64,000 nucleotides of DNA, from assembly GCF_019956415.1 (NCBI RefSeq), contig NZ_JAHBDK010000014.1, forward strand, positions 1 through 64,000, in the 5' to 3' direction. The notes beneath the pieces were generated by a model. It saw only the letters and a program-made list of their open reading frames with translations. It was not told the origin of the DNA and searched no databases. How positions within the stretch are numbered: position 1 is the stretch's first letter; each line of letters begins with the position of its first letter. Source of the stretch: Pseudomonas sp. GL-B-19. Lineage in GTDB: Bacteria > Pseudomonadota > Gammaproteobacteria > Pseudomonadales > Pseudomonadaceae. The translations under genes and the position numbers were made by a program. Shown here one piece after another: positions 53,555-64,000 of the stretch.

Positions 53555-54659
53555 TGGCAGTCAGCGGCCATTGGCTGCCGAGTACGGCGTGATAGTGCCC
53601 CAGCAGACTGTTGACCACCGTGTCCCAGCTGTATTGTCGCTCCACGTGACAGCGCGCAGTTTTCCCCAACGCCGCGCTGTCCTGGCTGAACAACTCACGA
53701 ACAGCGTTGGCCATTGCCGTTGAGTTGTTCGGCGCGCACAGCAAGCCGCAGGGCGCGGTAACAATTTCCGGAAAGGCCCCGGCTGCCACCGCCACCACCG
53801 GAATGCCGCAGGCCATGGCCTCGAGTACTACCAGTCCGAACGTTTCCTGATCGCCGGCGTGCAGCAAGGCATCGGCGCTGGCCATCAATCGCGCTACTTG
53901 TGCGGTCGGGCAGAACCCGTCAACCACCGTGACGTTGTCCGGCACAGCGGCCGGCATCGACGACCCCACCAGCAGCAGGTGATAACGGGGCCCCAGACGC
54001 ACCATGCAATCGAGCAGTACCGGCAGGTTTTTTTCTTTGGAGCCGCGTCCGGCGAAAATCAACAGATGAGTGTTTTCATCAATGCCCAATTCGGCTCGCA
54101 GGCCAGGGTCTCGGGCATCGGGGTTGAAGGTTTGCAAGTCAACGCCCAAGGGTTGGACGAACACGTTCTTCACCCCCAGCCCGCTCAATTTGTCGGCCAT
54201 GACCCGGCTCGGCGCCAGCACCCGGTCGAAGTTGCCGTAAAGCTTGCTGACATAGGCCTCGACGTTCGGCGTGACCCAATGGCCCATCCGATTGCTGACC
54301 AGCAGCGGCAAGTCCGAGTGATAAAAACCGATGACCGGCACATCCAGTTGGCGTCGCGCATCCAGTGCTGCCCATGCGGTGAGATAAGGGTCGCCTACTT
54401 CGATCAGATCGGGCTGTAAATCCTGCAGGACATTTCGCCAAGGGGCGAGACGGAGGGGGAAGCGATAACCCTTGCCAAAGGGCAGGGCAGGGGCCGGAAC
54501 CGTGTAAACGCCATCCGTTTCACTCAGGTGAGCGCCCGGAATCAACAGGCTGTGGCGAATGCCCGGCTTGGTGCTCAGGCGGCGGTGTTTGGCATCCAGA
54601 TACGTGCGCACGCCACCGCTGGCAGGGGCGTAGAACATGGTGATGTCCGCGATATGCAC
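53547..54659 (-). CDS. GT4-family glycosyltransferase
   Basis: A 370-residue GT-B fold retaining glycosyltransferase. The N-terminal glycine loop (FYAPASGGVRTYL) binds the acceptor side. The C-terminal half has FAGRGSKEKNLPVLLDCM and the donor-binding E-x7-E motif in HAGDQETFGLVVLEAMACGIPVVA. It probably transfers a hexose from a nucleotide sugar to a lipid or glycan at the cytosolic membrane face. It is the first gene of the three-gene operon, and the promoter lies in the REP-containing gap before the chemoreceptor gene. The acceptor is unknown. Confidence 0.88.
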   Translation of the reverse strand: MHIADITMFYAPASGGVRTYLDAKHRRLSTKPGIRHSLLIPGAHLSETDGVYTVPAPALPFGKGYRFPLRLAPWRNVLQDLQPDLIEVGDPYLTAWAALDARRQLDVPVIGFYHSDLPLLVSNRMGHWVTPNVEAYVSKLYGNFDRVLAPSRVMADKLSGLGVKNVFVQPLGVDLQTFNPDARDPGLRAELGIDENTHLLIFAGRGSKEKNLPVLLDCMVRLGPRYHLLLVGSSMPAAVPDNVTVVDGFCPTAQVARLMASADALLHAGDQETFGLVVLEAMACGIPVVAVAAGAFPEIVTAPCGLLCAPNNSTAMANAVRELFSQDSAALGKTARCHVERQYSWDTVVNSLLGHYHAVLGSQWPLTANG

Positions 54660-54778
54660 GGTGAACAGCCCTCCGGTGCTGTTGTTCTCCCTTGGTTGAC
54701 CTTTATGAAGGATAGATGTTCGGTTGGGGTTTTGCGGTGGGGGTGTCAGCGGGGTTTTTGGGCGTTTGGTAGTCCGCT

Positions 54779-54858
54779 ATCGCGAGCAGGCTCGCTCCCA
54801 CAGGGTTAGTGCAAACCTTGTGGGAACGACGGTGCGACGATTCGACCTGCTCGCGATG
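54779..54858. repeat. REP pair with a disrupted second half
   Basis: The first half (54779-54803) is a normal ATCGCGAGCAGGCTCGCTCC unit. The mirrored half begins TGTGGGA and ends CCTGCTCGCGATG, but a longer GC-rich stretch replaces the usual middle, so the copy is degenerate. Confidence 0.75.
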
Positions 54859-54873
54859 GGGCCCTGTCTGATG

Positions 54874-56763
54874 CTAGATTCGGAAACTGCCTACCAACTG
54901 CTTCAGACGCGAAGCCTGCTGCTCAAGATCTGAGCATGCGCGCAAGGTCGATTGCAGGTTTTCAACGCCTTCCTGGTTCAGCGTATTGATCTCGGTAATG
55001 TCGACATTGATCGACTCCACCACTGCAGTCTGCTCTTCGGTCGCCGTGGCTACCGACTGGTTCATCCCGTCGATTTCACCGATGCGCAAGGTCACGCTGT
55101 TCAACCGCTCGCCGGCCAGGTTGGCGATTTCCACGCTGTCCTGACTGTGGCGCTGGCTGTCGCTCATGGTGCTGACGGATTCGCGGGCGCCGACTTGCAG
55201 CTCCTCGATCATGGTCTGCACCTGTTGCGCCGATTCCTGCGTGCGATGCGCCAGGTTGCGCACTTCATCGGCCACCACCGCGAAACCGCGACCTGCTTCA
55301 CCGGCGCGGGCCGCTTCAATGGCCGCGTTGAGCGCCAGCAGGTTGGTTTGTTGGGAAATGCTGGTGATCACTTCGAGGATCTGGCCGATGTTCACGGTTT
55401 TGCTGTTCAACGATTCGATGTTGGTGCTCGATGCGCTGAGCATGCTCGACAGCTGATTCATCGCGGCAATGCTGCGGTCCACCACTTGCTGGCCGTCTTC
55501 GGCCAGGCTGCGGGCATCGCTGGCCTGGCTCGACGCTTGCGCGGCGTTACGGGCGATTTCCTGGGCGGCGGCCCCCAGTTGATTGATCGCTGCGGCGACG
55601 CTGCTGGTGCGCGAGGCCTGCTGGTCGGAGTTGAACATTGAGGAGTTCGAGGCGGCCACGACACGTAGCGCTACTTCGTTGACTTGGCCGGTGGCCGAGG
55701 ACACTTCGCGAATCGAGGTGTGAATACGTTCCACAAAACGGTTGAACGCGGTTCCGAGAATACCGAACTCATCGTTGTTCTGGATGGTCAGGCGCTTGGT
55801 CAGATCGCCTTCACCGTCGGCGATATCGGCCATGGCGCGGGTCATGATGTGTAGTGGCTGGATCAGGATGCGTATCAGCATGCCCAACAGCGCGATGATG
55901 ATCGCCACCGCAATGATCGTCGCGACGACCGCCGAAGCGCGGAATTCGCTGAGCATCGAGAAGGCTTTGTCCTTGTCCACCGACAAACCGATGTACCAGT
56001 TGACCGACGGCAGGCCTTTGATCGCGGTGAAGGTGACGATGCGGGTCTTGCCGTCGACTTCCACTTCACTGTAGGCGCCGCCGATGCGCGGGGTATTTTT
56101 CGGGTAGGCCTCGCTCAGGGATTTCATCACCAGGGTTTTATCCGGGTGAACCAGGATTTTTCCGTCGGCGCTGACCAGGAAGGCATACCCCATGCCGTTG
56201 AAATCGCGAGCGCTGAGGGTGTCGATCAGGGTTTGCAGGCTCAAGTCGCCGCCCACCACGCCGACGCTTTGTTCGGCTTTGCGCGAGGCAGTGGCGATGG
56301 AAATGATGGTCTGGCCGGTGGCTGCGTCGATGTACGGTTCGGTCAGGGTCGCGGTGCTGCTGTTTTGCGCGCCTTTGTACCAAGGGCGAACGCGTGGGTC
56401 GAAGCCAGCGGGCATCTTGGCGTCCGGGCGAATAGTGAAGCTGCCGGTGGCATCGCCCAGGTAGGACGCCATGAACGTCGACGTCAGGGCTTTCTGCTCA
56501 AGCAGGCTGGCGACCGTGGACGGTTCAGGATTGATGGCGATGTTTTGGGCGAGGTTGTCGATCAGCAGGATTCGGCCGTTCAACCAGGTCTGGATGTTGT
56601 TGGCGGTGACGTCACCCATCTCACTGAGGTAATTGTCGAGGTCTTCGCGGATGGCGTTACGCTGTAAATAGTCGTTGTACAGCGTGAACGAGGCGAAGGC
56701 GGCAATAACAATGAGCGCGGCGGCAAGCAAAATCTTATGGCTGAAGCGCAGGTTTTTGTTCAT
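54874..56763 (-). CDS. Methyl-accepting chemotaxis protein, PctA/B-like amino-acid sensor
   Basis: 629 residues, the length I recall for PctA. A membrane helix (13-30) is followed by a periplasmic double-Cache domain (about 35-275), a second helix ([19 protein letters not shown]), a HAMP domain and a signalling domain. Its hairpin tip reads [26 protein letters not shown]. The amino-acid-binding pattern is nearly intact: Arg126, Trp128, Tyr129 ([10 protein letters not shown]), Tyr144, Asp146 (EPYIDA) and Asp173 (VVGGDLSL). Position 121, tyrosine in the recognised motif, is Phe here. The neighbourhood (purU, mvaT, flippase gene) also matches the pct region of P. aeruginosa. The exact ligand is uncertain. 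Confidence 0.88.
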   Translation of the reverse strand: MNKNLRFSHKILLAAALIVIAAFASFTLYNDYLQRNAIREDLDNYLSEMGDVTANNIQTWLNGRILLIDNLAQNIAINPEPSTVASLLEQKALTSTFMASYLGDATGSFTIRPDAKMPAGFDPRVRPWYKGAQNSSTATLTEPYIDAATGQTIISIATASRKAEQSVGVVGGDLSLQTLIDTLSARDFNGMGYAFLVSADGKILVHPDKTLVMKSLSEAYPKNTPRIGGAYSEVEVDGKTRIVTFTAIKGLPSVNWYIGLSVDKDKAFSMLSEFRASAVVATIIAVAIIIALLGMLIRILIQPLHIMTRAMADIADGEGDLTKRLTIQNNDEFGILGTAFNRFVERIHTSIREVSSATGQVNEVALRVVAASNSSMFNSDQQASRTSSVAAAINQLGAAAQEIARNAAQASSQASDARSLAEDGQQVVDRSIAAMNQLSSMLSASSTNIESLNSKTVNIGQILEVITSISQQTNLLALNAAIEAARAGEAGRGFAVVADEVRNLAHRTQESAQQVQTMIEELQVGARESVSTMSDSQRHSQDSVEIANLAGERLNSVTLRIGEIDGMNQSVATATEEQTAVVESINVDITEINTLNQEGVENLQSTLRACSDLEQQASRLKQLVGSFRI

Positions 56764-56936
56764 GGCTTGGGGTTCCGCTAAGGTCTTAATGTCCTGGGCG
56801 TGCTTTTATAAAGACACGCTAAGTGGGCAATGTTGTAAATAAGCTGATATTTCCGTTCTTTCCTTAGGGAATTACCGACGCTGATTTCTATGCAGTCTCG
56901 GTTTTTGTATCGGCCGCGCCGGATCAAAGATTAACC

Positions 56937-58436
56937 ATGGGTGACAAAATGCCTGACTCATTGCAACTCGTTCTCGGCGCCGACCTTGCCGGCCAGTCCA
57001 TCGCCCAGGCCATGCGTCTGGCCAACCGTCACGGTCTGGTCGCAGGCGCTACCGGGACGGGTAAAACCGTCACGTTGCAGCGCATGGCCGAAGCTTTCAG
57101 CGACGCGGGCGTCGCGGTGTTTGCCGCCGATATCAAGGGCGACCTGTGTGGTCTCGGTGCCGCCGGCAACCCGCAAGGCAAGATCGCCGAGCGCATCGCC
57201 GGGATGCCGTGGCTGAATCACAAGCCTCAGGCGTATCCGGTGACCCTGTGGGACATTCATGGCCAGTCTGGTCATCCATTGCGCACTACCTTGAGTGAAA
57301 TGGGCCCGTTACTGCTGGGCAGTCTGTTGGAGCTGACCGACAGCCAGCAGTCGGCGCTGTACGCGGCGTTCAAGGTGGCGGATCGCGAAGGGCTATTGCT
57401 GCTGGATCTCAAGGATCTGAAGGCGTTGCTCAATCACCTGCGTGACAACCCGGAATTGCTCGGGGATGACGCCGCGTTGATGACTACCGGCTCAAGTCAG
57501 GCGCTGTTGCGGCGTCTGGCAACTCTGGAACAACAAGGCGCCGAAGCGCTGTTCGGCGAACCGGCGCTGCAACTCGAAGATATTTTGCAGCCGACCGACG
57601 ACGGTCGCGGGCGCATTCACTTGCTGGATGCCAGTCGTCTGGTTCACGAAGCGCCGAAGGTCTACGCGACCTTCCTGCTCTGGCTGCTCGCTGAGTTGTT
57701 TGAGCAATTGCCGGAGCGCGGTGATGCGGACAAACCGCTGCTGGCGTTGTTTTTCGACGAAGCGCACTTGTTGTTCGCCGGTACGCCCAAGGCGTTGCAG
57801 GAGCGGTTGGAGCAGGTGGTGCGGCTGATTCGTTCGAAAGGCGTCGGGGTGTATTTCGTCACCCAATCGCCGGGTGACTTGCCGGATGACGTGCTGGCTC
57901 AGTTGGGGTTACGCATCCAGCACGGTTTGCGCGCGTTCACGGCCAAGGAACAGAAATCCTTGCGCGCCGTGGCCGAAGGATTCCGGCCGAACCCGGCGTT
58001 CGATGCCTTGTCGGTATTGACCGAGTTGGGGATCGGCGAGGCGCTGGTCGGGACGCTGGCCGATAAAGGCACGCCCGAGATGGTCCAGCGCGTATTAATT
58101 GCACCGCCGCAGTCGCGGATCGGGCCGTTGAGCGAAGCCGAACGTGCGGCACTGATCGCCGGTTCGCCGTTGCAGGGGCGATATGACAAACCGATTGATC
58201 GAGAATCGGCTTATGAAGTGCTGATGGGGCGCAAGGGGCTGGCACCCGATCCGGATGCGGCGCCAGTCAAACCTGCACCCGAAGAGCCAAGTTTTACCGA
58301 ACAGGCTGGGGAGTTTCTCGGGACGGCAGCCGGTCAGGCATTAAAATCGGCCATGCGACAGGCGGCCAATCAATTGGGCCGACAATTGGTACGCGGGTTG
58401 ATGGGGTCGCTGCTCGGTGGCAAAAAAAGCCGCTGA
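56937..58436 (+). CDS. DUF853/YjgR-like HerA-type ATPase
   Basis: 499 residues starting MGDKMPDSLQL; an ATG at 56949 is an alternative and neither has a strong ribosome site. Walker A is GATGTGKTVTLQ at about 37, with the nucleotide-site strand AADIKGDLCGL. Walker B is LLALFFDEAHLLF, followed by the sensor-like YFVTQSPGDLPDDVLAQLG and the arginine-containing RIQHGLRAFT. It resembles bacterial HerA/FtsK-like P-loop ATPases annotated YjgR. A Gly-rich C-terminal tail (LVRGLMGSLLGGKKSR) is typical. The function is unknown, presumably DNA- or protein-translocating. Confidence 0.85.
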   Translation: MGDKMPDSLQLVLGADLAGQSIAQAMRLANRHGLVAGATGTGKTVTLQRMAEAFSDAGVAVFAADIKGDLCGLGAAGNPQGKIAERIAGMPWLNHKPQAYPVTLWDIHGQSGHPLRTTLSEMGPLLLGSLLELTDSQQSALYAAFKVADREGLLLLDLKDLKALLNHLRDNPELLGDDAALMTTGSSQALLRRLATLEQQGAEALFGEPALQLEDILQPTDDGRGRIHLLDASRLVHEAPKVYATFLLWLLAELFEQLPERGDADKPLLALFFDEAHLLFAGTPKALQERLEQVVRLIRSKGVGVYFVTQSPGDLPDDVLAQLGLRIQHGLRAFTAKEQKSLRAVAEGFRPNPAFDALSVLTELGIGEALVGTLADKGTPEMVQRVLIAPPQSRIGPLSEAERAALIAGSPLQGRYDKPIDRESAYEVLMGRKGLAPDPDAAPVKPAPEEPSFTEQAGEFLGTAAGQALKSAMRQAANQLGRQLVRGLMGSLLGGKKSR

Positions 58437-58439
58437 ACC

Positions 58440-58530
58440 CTGTAGGAGCATGGTTTGCCCGCGATGAACGATAACGCGGTGTATCTGTTGCACTGCGTCG
58501 CTCCCATCGCGGGCAAGCCATGCTCCTACA
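58440..58530. repeat. REP pair (inverted)
   Basis: TGTAGGAGCATGGTTTGCCC at 58441 is mirrored by GGGCAAGCCATGCTCCTACA ending at 58530. This REP doublet lies between convergent genes. Confidence 0.88.
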
Positions 58531-58543
58531 GAAATCGGTGATC

Positions 58544-58999
58544 TCAGGTTTTGGGTTTTGCATGCGCCGCCAGGCGTTCCAGCGCGGCCCGCAGATTGGG
58601 ATCGGTGATCCCGTCGGCCGTCGCCTGAATGGTCGCGCCCGCATCCGTCGACAAACTGATGGTATGCCCCGCCGCCCCTTGCTGAACGGTCGGTGGCTGA
58701 ACCTTGAACAAAATCCGCGTCAAACTGGCGAACTCATCAAACATCTGTAGCTGACGCTGCAGACGCTTTTGCTGATAACGCAGGCGGGTCGCCCAATGTC
58801 CGTCGGTGACGATCAGCAACAAACTGCCTTCGCGCCACGACGCCACATGGCAATGTTCGCGAGCGGCGGGCTGCAATTGGCTTTCGAGCAGGCGTTGTAA
58901 ATGACCCAGGCGTTGAGCATGGCCAAAAATAGCTTTCAGCGGCTTGGCTTCGCGAAGCAGAACGGCGGGGGCTCTGGCCGTAAGAGGGCGAAATGCCAT
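58544..58999 (-). CDS. DUF721 (DciA-like) protein
   Basis: 151 residues from the ATG at 58999 (MAFRPLTARAPAVLL); the longer frame upstream is not needed. The domain pattern is typical of DUF721: LRHL-like helices at the start, then a compact KH-like region with SWREGSLLLIVTDGHWATRLRYQQKRLQRQLQ. DciA, the DUF721 founder, loads the replicative helicase DnaB in bacteria that lack DnaC. This member is divergent from secA, its usual neighbour. The C-terminal 50 residues look disordered. DciA activity is inferred from family and position. Confidence 0.75.
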   Translation of the reverse strand: MAFRPLTARAPAVLLREAKPLKAIFGHAQRLGHLQRLLESQLQPAAREHCHVASWREGSLLLIVTDGHWATRLRYQQKRLQRQLQMFDEFASLTRILFKVQPPTVQQGAAGHTISLSTDAGATIQATADGITDPNLRAALERLAAHAKPKT

Positions 59000-59306
59000 G
59001 ATCAGACACCTGAAGTAACAGAGCCGCCATGGTAGCAGAAAGCACCACGTGTACCTGACCCATTGCTTTGCGCGCGCTTTACCCATTAAATCAACGAGTA
59101 ACTTCTGCCGTGAATGGCTTGAAGTTCAGCAAAAAGCCCTTATTTTAAGTGAGCCCCGTTACAGCGCAGTGCATGCATCGTGGAACAACGCCACTTTCCT
59201 CACCATCGTTTCCGGGTAGAATGCTCGTTCGCATGCGGCCATGAGGGCTGCACGGGCGACTCACGGGGCCGCCCTCCATCCCTTTAGTGTGGAAGATCCT
59301 GCCGAT
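59000..59306. other. Divergent region before secA
   Basis: 307 bp containing the promoters for the DUF721 gene and secA. A -10-like TAGAAT is at 59217-59222, 85 bp before the secA ATG, but I cannot match a good -35 box. I see no convincing secM-like ORF or hairpin. Confidence 0.5.
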
Positions 59307-62042
<2,736 letters not shown>

Positions 62043-62069
62043 AACCCGTTTCAAACGCTGAAATACCCG

Positions 62070-62102
62070 CGCCGCGACCGGCATCAGCCGTCGCGGCGTT
62101 TT
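62070..62102 (+). terminator. Rho-independent terminator of secA
   Basis: CGCCGCGAC (62070-62078) pairs with GTCGCGGCG (62090-62098), with an inner CGG/CCG extension, followed by TTTT. It lies 27 bp after the secA stop codon. Confidence 0.9.
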
Positions 62103-62165
62103 GCCATTTAATACCACCGTCCATCGTATGACGGTGATGACTACATTTTTTTAAGGAGCGCATTC

Positions 62166-63383
62166 ATGGCTGTTGGTCTTGGTCCTTTGCCAACGTTGCA
62201 CCCGGTTGCCGGTTTTGAACTCGGTATCGCCTCGGCTGGCATCAAGCGCCCGGGGCGCAAGGATGTTGTGGTCATGCGCTGTGCCGAAGGTTCCACCGTC
62301 GCTGGCGTCTTCACGCTCAACGCCTTTTGCGCCGCGCCCGTGATCCTCGCCAAGCAACGTGTGCAAGGCCCGGTGCGTTACCTGTTGACCAACACTGGCA
62401 ATGCCAACGCCGGCACCGGCGAACCCGGCCTGGCCGCTGCCGAGCGTACGTGCGCCAAACTGGCTGAGTTGACGGGCGTTGATGCCAGCCTGGTGCTGCC
62501 GTACTCCACGGGTGTGATCGGTGAACCGCTGCCGGTCGAGAAAATCGAAGGCGCGCTGCAAGCGGCCCTCGACGACCTGTCGATCCACAACTGGGAAGCT
62601 GCCGCCACCGGCATCATGACCACCGACACCCTGCCAAAGGGTGCCAGCCGCCAGTTCCAGCATGACGGTGTAACCATCACCGTCACCGGCATCAGCAAAG
62701 GCGCGGGCATGATCCGTCCGAACATGGCGACCATGCTAGGCTACATCGCCACCGACGCCAAAGTCTCCCGTGACGTGCTGCAAAACCTGCTGCTGGACGG
62801 TGCCAACAAGTCGTTCAACCGCATCACCATCGACGGCGACACCTCGACCAACGATTGCTGCATGCTGATCGCCACCGGTCAGGCTGCCTTGCCGGAGATC
62901 ACCCGCACCGAAGGCGAATTGTTCGCCAAGCTCAAGCAAGCGGTGTTCGAGGTGTGCATGGACGTGGCTCAGGCCATCGTTCGCGACGGTGAAGGCGCCA
63001 CCAAGTTCGTCACCGTTGAAGTCAACGGCGGCGGCAATCACCAGGAATGCCTGGACGTCGGTTACACCGTGGCGCACTCGCCGCTGATCAAGACGGCCTT
63101 GTTCGCCTCCGATCCGAACTGGGGCCGTATTCTGGCTGCCGTCGGTCGTGCCGGCGTACCGAACCTGGACGTGAGCAAGATCGACGTGTTCCTCGGCGAG
63201 GTGTGCATTGCCAGCCAAGGCGCGCGCGCCGCGACTTACACCGAAGCCCAGGGCGCTGCGGTGATGCAGCAGGAAGAGATCACCATCCGTATCGAGTTGG
63301 GCCGCGGCGATTGCAGCGAAACCATCTGGACCACCGACTTGTCCCACGAATACGTGAAGATCAACGCCGAGTACCGTACTTAA
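62166..63383 (+). CDS. argJ: Bifunctional ornithine/glutamate N-acetyltransferase
   Basis: A 405-residue ArgJ, with AAGGAGC before the ATG. It recycles the acetyl group from N-acetylornithine to glutamate in arginine synthesis and may also use acetyl-CoA. The precursor self-cleaves before Thr189 in the motif NMATMLGY, which then is the catalytic nucleophile; both the alpha and beta parts are present. Other conserved blocks are NTGNANAGTG near the start and DGDTSTNDC. It lies directly after secA, the order seen in pseudomonads. Confidence 0.96.
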   Translation: MAVGLGPLPTLHPVAGFELGIASAGIKRPGRKDVVVMRCAEGSTVAGVFTLNAFCAAPVILAKQRVQGPVRYLLTNTGNANAGTGEPGLAAAERTCAKLAELTGVDASLVLPYSTGVIGEPLPVEKIEGALQAALDDLSIHNWEAAATGIMTTDTLPKGASRQFQHDGVTITVTGISKGAGMIRPNMATMLGYIATDAKVSRDVLQNLLLDGANKSFNRITIDGDTSTNDCCMLIATGQAALPEITRTEGELFAKLKQAVFEVCMDVAQAIVRDGEGATKFVTVEVNGGGNHQECLDVGYTVAHSPLIKTALFASDPNWGRILAAVGRAGVPNLDVSKIDVFLGEVCIASQGARAATYTEAQGAAVMQQEEITIRIELGRGDCSETIWTTDLSHEYVKINAEYRT

Positions 63384-63398
63384 GACCGAGTCGCCCCA

Positions 63399-63491
63399 AT
63401 CGCGAGCAGGCTCGCTCCCACAGTAGATTTCCATTGAACACAGATTTTGTGTACAGCAGGAAACAATGTGGGAGCGAGCCTGCTCGCGATG
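63399..63491. repeat. REP pair (inverted)
   Basis: The arms at 63399-63423 and 63467-63491 are reverse complements over about 24 bp with the GAGCAGGCTCGCTCCCACA core. The doublet lies between argJ and the GST gene. Confidence 0.9.
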
Positions 63492-63546
63492 ACGGTCTTT
63501 CAGTCACCACAAGACTGGCCTGTACCCCATCAAAAAGGTCCCGAAC

Positions 63547-64000
63547 ATGAGCCTCCACCTGATCATCGGCGACAAACTGCATTCCTCCTGGTCCCTGCGC
63601 GGCGCACTGGCCCTCGACTTGACCGGCGCTGCCTACACCGAAGAACTGATCAAGCTGGGGCAACCGGACACCCGTGAGCGCCTGCTCAAGCATTCGCCGA
63701 CCGGTAAAGTCCCGCTGCTGAAAACCGAACACGGCACCATTGCCGATTCCCTGGCGATTGCCGAGTATCTGGCCGAGCAATTTCCCGAGGCGGGTCTCTG
63801 GCCAAAAGACACCGCCGCCCGTGCGCAGGCGCGTTCGGCCTGTGCGCAGATGCACGCCGGTTTTTTTGCCATGCGTGGCAACATGCCGTTCGACCTGAGC
63901 CGCGATGCACCGCTGTCGCAGGCGCCTGATGATGTTCAGGCCGACATCCAGCGCATGCTGGCGTTGTGGGCTGAATGCCGCGAGGCGGCGACCGACACCG
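63547..64000 (+). CDS. Glutathione S-transferase family protein (partial, runs off the window)
   Basis: The first 151 codons, beginning MSLHLIIGDKLHSSWSLRG after a weak ribosome site. The N-terminal thioredoxin-like domain carries SSWSLRGALAL, where the catalytic Ser would be, and the glutathione-binding VPLLKTEHGTIADSLAIAEYL. The helical C-terminal domain starts after about residue 85 and is cut by the window edge. The pattern belongs to the small bacterial GST branch with an N-terminal serine. The substrate is unknown. Confidence 0.88.
   Translation, partial: MSLHLIIGDKLHSSWSLRGALALDLTGAAYTEELIKLGQPDTRERLLKHSPTGKVPLLKTEHGTIADSLAIAEYLAEQFPEAGLWPKDTAARAQARSACAQMHAGFFAMRGNMPFDLSRDAPLSQAPDDVQADIQRMLALWAECREAATDT

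Overview
The window looks like the chromosome of a Pseudomonas of the fluorescens group. The evidence is the high GC coding style, the many Pseudomonas-type REP palindromes (GGGAGCGAGCCTGCTCGCGAT and relatives), an MvaT-family H-NS protein, a DctB/DctD/KgtP module, a PctA-type amino-acid chemoreceptor, and the gene order sbcB-mvaT-purU and DUF721/secA/argJ/GST that is familiar from pseudomonads. I see no tRNA, rRNA, CRISPR array, transposase or phage structural gene.

Layout. 0-4.9 kb: a dicarboxylate/2-oxoglutarate transporter with a sigma-54 promoter and two upstream activator-like sites, followed by its likely regulators DctD and DctB. 4.9-17.8 kb: a minus-strand operon of one Tc-toxin B subunit (SpvB/TcaC type) and three TccC-type RHS proteins with unrelated C-terminal cargo domains. 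17.9-26.0 kb: housekeeping genes (class I fumarase, diguanylate cyclase, 2Fe-2S ferredoxin reductase, crotonase, pyruvate kinase, a small lipoprotein, a PilZ-like protein, a DUF6124 protein). 26.4-41.5 kb: a second toxin block on the plus strand, with a ten-repeat Ig-like protein, a TcA subunit split into two genes, and another large modular Ig-like protein. 41.5-48.3 kb: a tightly overlapping six-gene MoxR/DUF58/DUF4350/DUF4129/SpoIIM/RDD operon. 48.4-51.5 kb: sbcB, mvaT, purU. 51.6-56.8 kb: a small protein, a flippase-DUF2334 deacetylase-glycosyltransferase operon and the chemoreceptor. 56.9-64.0 kb: a HerA-like DUF853 ATPase, a DUF721 (DciA-like) protein, secA, argJ and the start of a glutathione S-transferase gene.

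How the parts work together. The two toxin blocks together supply all three classes of Tc-toxin subunit: A (split in two), B, and three alternative C subunits. Although 8.7 kb of core genes separate them, the three toxin transcription units share an 8-4-8 palindrome (CTGTCA-N4-TGACAG core) about 70-100 bp before their start codons. I read this as one regulon under a regulator not encoded in the window. The Ig-repeat proteins flanking the split TcA are the least familiar part of the locus.

A second unusual element is the leader of the DUF6124 gene. It can fold into a cloverleaf-like RNA whose loop and junction are complementary to two downstream segments, one lying where the ribosome binding site should be. 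This is the layout of phage C4 antisense RNAs. Both interpretations come from reading the sequence only; no searches were run.
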